A DNA stretch of 9,684 bases from ATZT02 sp964655115 (GTDB taxonomy: Bacteria; Actinomycetota; Actinomycetes; S36-B12; UBA5976), in contig CAZZKM010000033.1 of NCBI GenBank assembly GCA_964655115.1, forward strand, positions 1-9,684, given 5' to 3'. The position numbers and the translations under genes are program-made. The number at the start of each line of letters is the position of its first letter. Within the stretch, counting starts at the first letter, position 1. Below the pieces are notes generated by a model. The model had not been told where the DNA came from. It was given only the letters and a program-made list of their open reading frames with translations, and did no database searches. Shown here piece by piece: positions 1-5,275 of the stretch.

Positions 1-167
1 TTGAAAATCCAAATACAACTTCAGTATTTTTTAATTCAATTGGCTCCATAATGGGCTACACCGTGATGTTACCTTTCATGGCAGCATTCACAGTATTTCT
101 TTACACAGATTTAAGAATTAGAAAAGAAAATTTAGCTAATCAATTAAACCAAGCAAAAAATCAGTAA
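1..167 (+). CDS. C-terminal end of a multi-pass membrane protein (partial, cut by the left edge)
   Basis: An open frame reads from base 3 to a TAA stop at 165-167 and has no stop before the window edge, giving 54 visible residues. It begins ENPNTTSVFFNSIGS. A hydrophobic stretch follows (about residues 17-34, around GYTVMLPFMAAFTVFLY), and the end is a charged tail, TDLRIRKENLANQLNQ. A last membrane helix ending in a Y-x-DLR-x-R-x-E tail resembles actinobacterial multi-pass membrane proteins of the glycerophosphodiester phosphodiesterase membrane-domain type. Such genes often lie near ahcY in actinobacteria. That family assignment is a guess from a short tail. The stop overlaps the convergent ahcY stop by 7 bases, which supports a real gene end here. 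I am confident of a coding end and not of the family. Confidence 0.62.
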   Translation, partial: ENPNTTSVFFNSIGSIMGYTVMLPFMAAFTVFLYTDLRIRKENLANQLNQAKNQ

Positions 168-1630
168 CGGTAATGATCTGGCTTGTATGGGCCATTTTCA
201 TTAACGCCTAAGTAATCTGCTTGTGGTTTAGTTAACTTAGTTAATTTGGCACCCAATGCATCAAGATGTAATCTTGCTACTTTTTCATCCAATTCTTTTG
301 GCAAGGTATAAACCCCAACTGGATATTCATTAGTTTTGGTAAACAATTCAATTTGAGCTAATACTTGATTTGTAAATGAATTACTCATCACAAATGAAGG
401 ATGCCCCGTTGCATTTCCTAGATTTAGAAGTCTTCCCTCACTCAAAACAATTATGGAGCGACCATTATCAAATACCCACTCATCAACTTGTGGCTTAATA
501 TTTACTCTTTTTGCAGACTTACTATTGCTAAGTCCTGCCATATCAATTTCATTATCAAAGTGACCGATATTTCCTACAATCGCTTTATCTTTCATTTTGG
601 TCATGTGATCAACAGTTATTACGTTTACACATCCAGTAGCTGTAATGATGATGTCGGCATTAGGTAAAACATTTTCCAAAGTGTTTACTTCATAACCATC
701 CATTGCTGCTTGTAGGGCACAAATTGGATCAATTTCGGTGATTATTACTCGAGCGCCTTGTCCGCGTAAAGATTCAGCTGTTCCTTTACCAACATCGCCA
801 TAGCCGCAAACCACTGCAACTTTTCCACCGATAAGAACATCTGTTGCTCTATTGATGCCATCAATCAATGAGTGGCGAGTGCCGTACTTATTATCAAATT
901 TACTTTTGGTAACTGCATCATTGACGTTAATTGCAGGAAACAATAATTGTTTTGATTTAAACATTTCATATAAACGATGCACACCAGTCGTAGTTTCTTC
1001 AGTCACACCTTTTATGTTGTTTGCAATATCTGTCCAAAGTCTTGAATTTTCTTTTAAAGTTTTTTGAATCAGTTTTAGCACAACTGAAAATTCTTCACTA
1101 TCTGCTTTTTCAGGTTGTGGTTCTTCTCCTGATTTTTCAAATTCAACACCTTTATGAACTAGTAAAGTTGCATCTCCACCGTCATCCAAAATCATGTTTG
1201 GACCTTCACCATCTGTCCAACGCAAGATCTGTTCAGTGCACCACCAATACTCTTCTAACGATTCACCCTTCCATGCAAATACAGGAACACCTTGTGGATT
1301 TTCTTTAGTTCCATTTGGTCCAACTACAACAGCTGCTGCTGCGTGATCTTGTGTAGAAAAAATATTGCAAGATGCCCATCTAACTTCAGCACCCAATTCA
1401 ACAAGAGTTTCGATTAATACTGCAGTTTGAATTGTCATGTGCAATGAACCAGTAATTCTTGCACCTTTTAGTGGCTTTTTAGCGCCAAATTCTTTTCGCA
1501 TTGCCATTAAACCTGGCATTTCGTGTTCTGCTAATTCAATTTCTTTTCTACCAAAATCTGCAAGTGATAAATCTTTAACTTTGAAATCTATATTTCCTAT
1601 TTTGTCTGCATTCATTGAAAAATAAGTCAC
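161..1630 (-). CDS. ahcY: Adenosylhomocysteinase (S-adenosyl-L-homocysteine hydrolase)
   Basis: This cytosolic NAD-dependent enzyme splits S-adenosylhomocysteine into adenosine and homocysteine, relieving product inhibition of SAM-dependent methyltransferases. The 489 residues are full length for the bacterial form. Visible landmarks are the substrate-domain motif GSLHMTIQTA (61-70), NIFSTQDHAAAA (89-100), the catalytic stretch HSLIDGINRATD (253-264), the Rossmann NAD loop GYGDVGKG (276-283), GNATGHPSFVMSNSF (405-419) and the C-terminal KPDHYRY, whose Lys and Tyr reach NAD of the neighbouring subunit in known structures. An acidic insertion near 155-185 is also seen in many bacterial and plant enzymes. 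The start is GTG at 1630, with GGGAG 10 bases upstream (1641-1645). The ATG five codons later lacks such a site. It is the last gene of the minus-strand run, 56 bases after manA, and I see no SAH or SAM riboswitch in that gap. Confidence 0.97.
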   Translation of the reverse strand: MTYFSMNADKIGNIDFKVKDLSLADFGRKEIELAEHEMPGLMAMRKEFGAKKPLKGARITGSLHMTIQTAVLIETLVELGAEVRWASCNIFSTQDHAAAAVVVGPNGTKENPQGVPVFAWKGESLEEYWWCTEQILRWTDGEGPNMILDDGGDATLLVHKGVEFEKSGEEPQPEKADSEEFSVVLKLIQKTLKENSRLWTDIANNIKGVTEETTTGVHRLYEMFKSKQLLFPAINVNDAVTKSKFDNKYGTRHSLIDGINRATDVLIGGKVAVVCGYGDVGKGTAESLRGQGARVIITEIDPICALQAAMDGYEVNTLENVLPNADIIITATGCVNVITVDHMTKMKDKAIVGNIGHFDNEIDMAGLSNSKSAKRVNIKPQVDEWVFDNGRSIIVLSEGRLLNLGNATGHPSFVMSNSFTNQVLAQIELFTKTNEYPVGVYTLPKELDEKVARLHLDALGAKLTKLTKPQADYLGVNENGPYKPDHYRY

Positions 1631-1686
1631 TTTAAATTTGCTCCCAATATTTATTGATTAAATAACTGTTGTCTAATTCTGCCAGA

Positions 1687-2742
1687 TTAAACGGTTCTTG
1701 CAACAAAGGCGTGTCCATTGACCTCAATTTCGAAAGATTTCATCGAAATCAATGCTGCTTGGCCGATTTGCAATTCAATTTCCTTTGAATCTACTTTTAA
1801 TTTAGTTCTACCTTCCACATTTAAAACACATGAAAAATCTGCAGAGATATCTGCCTTTTTGGCATTATCAATGGCAATTAATTCAAAATTAGCTTCAGGT
1901 TTGTAAACATGAATTCCATCATTTGTTGGAAGGCTTAAAACTTGCACTTCGTGTTCTAATACTAAATCAAGGGCTTCTTGAACTTTGATTGGTTTATTCG
2001 TCAATCCCATTCGTAAAACATTGTCTGAACTTGTCATAACTTCAATTGCTAGTCCTGAAACATATGAGTGAGGAGTTCCGGGTTTAACGTGTATGGCATC
2101 ACCCTTTTTTAATTCATGAAATTGCATCAACAAACAAATTAAAACACCAGGGTCAGTTGGATATTTGTTGATAATTTTCTCTAAAACATTTTGTTCACTT
2201 AGAGATATATTCAAACTAGCTAAATTAGTTTTTAGAATTTTATTTGCTTTATCTATTTCATCTTTTGTCAAATTAAAAATAATTTCAGCCGATTTCTTAA
2301 AGCTACTATGTTCTGCTAATGGTTTTAGTGAATCAAGTTTTGAATCATTAATTAAAATCTTGAATATTTCTTGAACTTTTTTACTATTTCTAATTCCTGC
2401 ATATGCTAAGAAGTGTTCTAATGCAAAGAGCATTTCATCTTTACCGTGAGAATCTGATAAAGCATATTGCTCAAATTTTTCTTGAGCCGTTTCCTTGTCT
2501 GGATGTACCTGGATAGATAAAGGTTCTGCTGCACAAAGAATTTTTACTAAAAGTGGAAAACTTGATTTTGAACTAATTTCTTTATTATTTTCAACCAAAA
2601 GTGAAGGACTAGATTCATGATCGCCAAACCAAAGTTCTGCTTGTGGTTTATCGGTATTGGTATTCCATTTACTTAAGCCGTTAACTTTTCCCCAAAGATA
2701 ATCTTTTAAAGAACCTTTAACAACTAATACGTTGTTACTCAT
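1687..2742 (-). CDS. manA: Mannose-6-phosphate isomerase, type I (zinc enzyme)
   Basis: It interconverts fructose-6-phosphate and mannose-6-phosphate, the entry step to GDP-mannose. At 351 residues it is on the short side for the family. The zinc-site motifs are in order: IQVHPDK (77-83; Gln78 and His80 as ligands), GKDEMLFAL (100-108; Glu103) and GTPHSYVSG (222-230; His225). The family signature EVMTSSDNVLRMGLTNK (234-250) follows. The middle helical part (115-200) and the C-terminal cupin-like part are both present. The ATG at 2742 lies only 11 bases after the Trm112-like gene. The nearest purine-rich site, GGTGGA, is 14 bases away within the end of that gene, so translation may depend on coupling. 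Its product is the ManB substrate, and manB lies two genes upstream in the same run. Confidence 0.95.
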   Translation of the reverse strand: MSNNVLVVKGSLKDYLWGKVNGLSKWNTNTDKPQAELWFGDHESSPSLLVENNKEISSKSSFPLLVKILCAAEPLSIQVHPDKETAQEKFEQYALSDSHGKDEMLFALEHFLAYAGIRNSKKVQEIFKILINDSKLDSLKPLAEHSSFKKSAEIIFNLTKDEIDKANKILKTNLASLNISLSEQNVLEKIINKYPTDPGVLICLLMQFHELKKGDAIHVKPGTPHSYVSGLAIEVMTSSDNVLRMGLTNKPIKVQEALDLVLEHEVQVLSLPTNDGIHVYKPEANFELIAIDNAKKADISADFSCVLNVEGRTKLKVDSKEIELQIGQAALISMKSFEIEVNGHAFVARTV

Positions 2743-2753
2743 TTGAAAAAGTT

Positions 2754-2948
2754 TTATCCACCAATGCCGCGAGGTCCAGGTGTTGCTTCATCAAGAAGCA
2801 TTACAGGTATTCCGTCTTTAATAGGAAATGTTGTTTCACATTTTGTGCAAACAATTTTTGTGTCATCGTTTGAAACTTCCACATCAGCATGTTTGTCACA
2901 TGGGCAAGCAAGAATTTCTAATAATTCAGGTTTAATAACTGAACTCAT
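2754..2948 (-). CDS. Trm112-family small zinc-ribbon protein
   Basis: The 64-residue protein has Cys15, Cys17, Cys34 and Cys37 (motifs ACPCD and CTKC), followed by FPIKDGIPVMLLDEA (41-55), which is the hallmark of the Trm112/YcaR (UPF0434) family. In eukaryotes and archaea, Trm112 stabilises and activates SAM-dependent methyltransferases acting on tRNA, rRNA or release factors. In bacteria the partners are largely unknown. The CxC form of the first knuckle, in place of CxxC, is as I remember it from actinobacterial members. Its ATG overlaps the manB stop as ATGA, and a good ribosome site AAAGGA (2955-2960) lies 6 bases upstream inside manB. Strong translational coupling to manB is therefore likely. 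The link to GDP-mannose synthesis is positional only. The Gly-rich tail GPRGIGG may be flexible. Confidence 0.88.
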   Translation of the reverse strand: MSSVIKPELLEILACPCDKHADVEVSNDDTKIVCTKCETTFPIKDGIPVMLLDEATPGPRGIGG

Positions 2949-4345
2949 TTAGCATCCTTTCGAATAATGCTAAGAACTTCATCTCTAACTTTTTCCATTG
3001 TTGCACGTTCTTTAGCTTCTGCGTTAAGACGCAGTAAAGGCTCAGTATTGCTTGGTCGAATATTGACCCACCATTGGTCAGTACTAAAGGTTAAGCCGTC
3101 CAAATCATCAATTTGGACATCTTTTTTATTTACAAAAAATTCTTTAACTTTATTTGAAGTTTCTAATGTGTTGTTTACTTTGGTATTGATTTCACCACTA
3201 GCGACATATCTATCAAATTCTTTCAACAGAGAAGAAAAACTTGTCCCAACTTTTGTTTCTCCTAAAGCTGCTAAAACATGCAATGCTGCCAACATTCCAC
3301 TATCTGCAAACCAGAAATCTCTAAAGTAGAAATGCCCAGAATGCTCTCCTCCAAAAATTGCATTAGTTTCTTTCATTACCTCTTTAATAAATGAGTGACC
3401 CACTCTGGTTTTTTTGGCCACTCCACCATTTTCTTTCACAACTTCTGCAACACTTCTTGAAGTGATTAAATTATGAATAATTGTTGAACCTTTTTCCCTC
3501 GCTAATTCTCTTTTTGCAATCAAAGCTGTAATAACACTTGGTGTAATACTTTGTCCAAGTTCATCAATAAAAAATGCTCGATCTGCATCTCCATCAAATG
3601 CAATTCCAATATCTGCTTTTTCAAGTAGAACTCTTTTCTGCAAGTCCACGAGGTTCTTGGGCTCAATTGGATTTGCTTCATGATTTGGAAAAGTTCCATC
3701 TAATTCAAAATACATCGGAATTATTTCAAAGTTTGAATTTTCAAAAACTTTAGGAACGATAAAACCACCCATACCATTTCCTGCATCAATTACAACTTTT
3801 AATTTTCTAGAATTTTTTATATTCACTAAAGAATGAATAAATTTCACGTATTCTTGATTTAAATCTTTATTTTGGCTTTTTCCTTCAGTGCCATCATATT
3901 TTTTAATACCCGTTACAAGCATTTGTGAAATTTCTTTAAGACCTGAATCTTGACCAACTGGTCTTGCTCCTGGTCTTGCTAATTTAATGCCGTTATATTC
4001 AGCAGGATTATGACTGGCGGTAAACATTGCTCCTGCCACGTTTAAAAAACCTGAAGCAAAATAAAGTCCATCAGTTGAGGCAAGCCCCATCAAAATTACA
4101 TCTACTCCTTGTTTCATGACGCCGCGAGCAAAAGCATCAACTAATGTTTGTCCACTTGGTCGCATGTCATGAGCAATTACAACTTGATTATTTCCCCCAT
4201 CTTCTTTTCTTAGTTTTAAAACTTCTACAAATGCTTGTCCGATTAGATATGCCAAATTTTCATCTAATTGATCAGGAACAATTCCTCGAACATCGTAGGC
4301 TTTTATAAGAGTTTTTAAAGAATTTTCTGTAACAGGTGCATTCAT
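2945..4345 (-). CDS. manB: Phosphomannomutase/phosphoglucomutase
   Basis: It converts mannose-6-phosphate to mannose-1-phosphate through a phosphoserine intermediate. The 466 residues are full length for the alpha-D-phosphohexomutase family, with all four domains recognisable. The catalytic phosphoserine loop is FTASHNPAEYNGIK (108-121, Ser111). The metal-binding loop is DGDADR (251-256), the sugar-binding loop is GGEHSGH (332-338), and the phosphate-binding loop is RPSNTEP (430-436). The sugar loop with Glu-His-Ser fits enzymes that accept mannose and often glucose phosphates. The start is ATG at 4345. No ribosome site is seen just upstream, but TAGTCT (4355-4360) lies 9 bases before the ATG, which would allow an internal promoter giving a nearly leaderless mRNA. 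It starts 46 bases after DUF3499, and its end overlaps the Trm112-like gene by 4 bases. Confidence 0.96.
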   Translation of the reverse strand: MNAPVTENSLKTLIKAYDVRGIVPDQLDENLAYLIGQAFVEVLKLRKEDGGNNQVVIAHDMRPSGQTLVDAFARGVMKQGVDVILMGLASTDGLYFASGFLNVAGAMFTASHNPAEYNGIKLARPGARPVGQDSGLKEISQMLVTGIKKYDGTEGKSQNKDLNQEYVKFIHSLVNIKNSRKLKVVIDAGNGMGGFIVPKVFENSNFEIIPMYFELDGTFPNHEANPIEPKNLVDLQKRVLLEKADIGIAFDGDADRAFFIDELGQSITPSVITALIAKRELAREKGSTIIHNLITSRSVAEVVKENGGVAKKTRVGHSFIKEVMKETNAIFGGEHSGHFYFRDFWFADSGMLAALHVLAALGETKVGTSFSSLLKEFDRYVASGEINTKVNNTLETSNKVKEFFVNKKDVQIDDLDGLTFSTDQWWVNIRPSNTEPLLRLNAEAKERATMEKVRDEVLSIIRKDAK

Positions 4346-4391
4346 CAGGATTTAAGACTAGTGCAGATTATTAGGAAAAATAACTTCGCTT

Positions 4392-4748
4392 TTAGTTTTC
4401 GTCACGCACAATTCTTAAATGTGCTCTTTTGGCATAATCTTGCGCAAAGCTTGGTTCTTGCCAAACACTTGGTTGTGGTTTAGCCGCTTCTCTGACTGCA
4501 TTGGCAAGTGCTAACAAATCATCTGGTGAAGGAATTTGTTCTTCTGGTTCTGTTTCTAATCTGACTATTTCCCAACCACGAGGAGCAGTTAATTTCCGAG
4601 CATGAATTTCACATAAGTCATAACAATGTGGTTCTGGAACTGTAGCTAAAGGTCCAAGTACTGCTGTGGAATCGGCATAAACGTAGGTAAGAGTTGCCAC
4701 AGCAATTTTGCCGCAAGACAATCTCGTGCATTTTCTTAAATATGCCAT
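4392..4748 (-). CDS. DUF3499-family protein, putative Cys/His metal-binding protein
   Basis: This is a conserved actinobacterial protein of unknown function, recognised by TLTYVYADSTAVLGPLAT followed by TAPRGWEIVRL. From the ATG at 4748 it has 118 residues. A TTG two codons earlier (4754) is possible but has no better signal. Cys7 and Cys12 (CX4C), His41, Cys42, Cys46 and His49 could form a small zinc site, with a CX4C knuckle and an H/C-rich second half. That is inference from residue spacing. The C-terminal half (about 65-118) is acidic, then rich in Ala, Gln and Pro, and probably less ordered. There is no signal peptide or membrane segment, so it is likely cytosolic. In M. tuberculosis the homologue (Rv3258c) sits between whiB2 and manB, as it does here. 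TAGTTT (4756-4761) exactly 7 bases before the ATG, with no ribosome site, suggests a leaderless transcript. Confidence 0.9.
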   Translation of the reverse strand: MAYLRKCTRLSCGKIAVATLTYVYADSTAVLGPLATVPEPHCYDLCEIHARKLTAPRGWEIVRLETEPEEQIPSPDDLLALANAVREAAKPQPSVWQEPSFAQDYAKRAHLRIVRDEN

Positions 4749-4840
4749 GAGCAATAAACTAGTAAATTTGTTACTAAAGTGACGCGAAGGCGCGCCTGAT
4801 ACTTATATATACCTTTGTTATTGCTGATTATCTAAGTGAT
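4749..4840 (-). promoter_or_regulatory. whiB-DUF3499 spacer: weak promoter candidates and a GC palindrome
   Basis: The 92-base spacer holds TATAAG (4807-4802, minus strand), a fair -10 with only a poor -35 (TAATCA, 4830-4825). A second -10-like TAGTTT (4761-4756) lies 7 bases before the DUF3499 ATG. Between them is the perfect 10-base palindrome AGGCGCGCCT (4788-4797), an isolated all-GC core in AT-rich DNA close to the start expected from TATAAG. Nearby CGCG-AAGG-CGCG could form a short stem, but no T-run follows. The DUF3499-to-ahcY genes may therefore have their own promoter besides that of whiB. Confidence 0.35.
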
Positions 4841-5104
4841 TTAGACAGCTTGGGAACGACGCATACGACGACGTTCTCTTTCGGAAAGTCCACCCCAAAT
4901 TCCGAAACGCTCATCGTTTTGTAATGCGTATTCCAAACATTCAGCTCTAACTTCGCAAGATCCGCAAACCCTCTTTGCTTCTCTTGTCGATCCGCCCTTC
5001 TCAGGGAAAAAGGCCTCTGGGTCTGTTTGTGCACAAAGTGCTTTTTCTTGCCAACTTGGTGCATCTTCGTTTTCAACCAGACGTAAGCCCGTGAAGTCGG
5101 ACAA
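4841..5104 (-). CDS. whiB: WhiB/WhiB2-type iron-sulphur transcription factor
   Basis: The 87 residues match the WhiB2 (WhmD)/WhiB branch in length and in blocks: CAQTDPEAFFPEKGGSTREA (24-43), FGIWGGLSERERRR (67-80) and a basic C-terminus. The four cluster ligands are Cys24, Cys47, Cys50 and Cys56 (C-X22-C-X2-C-X5-C). GIWGG (68-72) is the turn that precedes the basic region. WhiB-like proteins carry a [4Fe-4S] cluster, bind the primary sigma factor and steer promoter choice. This branch controls septation and division, in Streptomyces together with WhiA. The start is TTG at 5104: an in-frame TAA lies directly before it, and GGGGG (5112-5116) is 7 bases upstream. The weak start codon and the elaborate 171-base upstream region suggest tight control. 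It is the first gene of the run toward ahcY. Confidence 0.95.
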   Translation of the reverse strand: MSDFTGLRLVENEDAPSWQEKALCAQTDPEAFFPEKGGSTREAKRVCGSCEVRAECLEYALQNDERFGIWGGLSERERRRMRRSQAV

Positions 5105-5126
5105 TTAATAACCCCCATATATTTGG

Positions 5127-5147
5127 CACCGAGTTGTTGACTCGGTG
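5127..5147 (-). promoter_or_regulatory. Hairpin in the whiB 5' leader
   Basis: CACCGAGT (5127-5134) and ACTCGGTG (5140-5147) form an 8-base-pair stem with a 5-base loop. The stem is GC-rich against an AT-rich background and ends about 10 bases before the GGGGG ribosome site of whiB. No T-run follows on either strand, so it is not a classical terminator. It could protect the mRNA, pause RNA polymerase, tune initiation at the weak TTG, or act as a DNA operator. Confidence 0.55.
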
Positions 5148-5170
5148 GTTATAAAGAAACTACCTGAACG

Positions 5171-5188
5171 AATTACACGCTTGTAATT
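5171..5188. promoter_or_regulatory. Perfect 7-base dyad over the whiB -10, candidate operator
   Basis: AATTACA (5171-5177) and TGTAATT (5182-5188) are exact reverse complements around the centre CGCT. The dyad contains the whole -10 hexamer and extends into the spacer, the usual place for a repressor site. The protein is unknown. Part of the match may come from AT-richness. Confidence 0.45.
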
Positions 5189-5201
5189 AGGGGTACGTCA
5201 A
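5172..5201 (-). promoter_or_regulatory. Candidate sigma-70-type promoter of whiB
   Basis: Read on the minus strand, TTGACG (5201-5196) and TGTAAT (5177-5172) are separated by 18 bases. Each hexamer differs from consensus at one position. Transcription would start near 5165, giving a leader of about 60 bases before the whiB TTG. The stretch AAAAATAC lies directly upstream of the -35. AT-rich DNA just above the -35 is a known feature of WhiB7-type activated promoters, so self-regulation is conceivable but unproven. Confidence 0.6.
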
Positions 5202-5215
5202 GTATTTTTGGGTAC
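5190..5215. repeat. GGGTAC direct repeat around the whiB -35
   Basis: GGGTAC occurs at 5191-5196 (preceded by one more G) and again at 5210-5215. The copies are 19 bases apart, roughly two helical turns, and bracket the -35 hexamer and the AT-rich DNA above it. This spacing would suit a protein binding one face of the helix. It is short enough that chance cannot be excluded. Confidence 0.35.
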
Positions 5216-5275
5216 TTTTTTACATATTTCTTTATTTTCAGGCTAAATGTCCGTTTCTAGGGACAAGAAATGTTT

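Noticed and set aside
852..1625. Plus-strand ORFs opposite ahcY
   Set aside because: They mirror the conserved minus-strand gene, have no ribosome sites or family features, and their composition fits antisense shadows.
1631..1686. SAH or SAM riboswitch before ahcY
   Set aside because: The gap is only 56 AT-rich bases with no GC-rich paired elements. The gene is more likely read through from manA.
4783..4797. Rho-independent terminator of whiB at the GC-rich spacer
   Set aside because: Only a 4-base CGCG stem forms cleanly and there is no T-run after it on the minus strand.
4828..5118. 96-residue ORF overlapping whiB in another frame
   Set aside because: It shares the DNA of a clear WhiB gene, its translation has no recognisable domain, and the WhiB frame has all cluster ligands. 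Kept only as a note on a competing ATG.
5160..5185. SOS (LexA) box near CTGAACGAATTACACGCTTG
   Set aside because: It lacks the symmetric CGAAC-N4-GTTCG core. The dyad actually present is AATTACA-N4-TGTAATT.
5248..5270. Hairpin TGTCC...GGACA and TTTCT...AGAAA after manC as a terminator
   Set aside because: The stems are only 5 bases, exclude each other, and no T-run follows on the minus strand.
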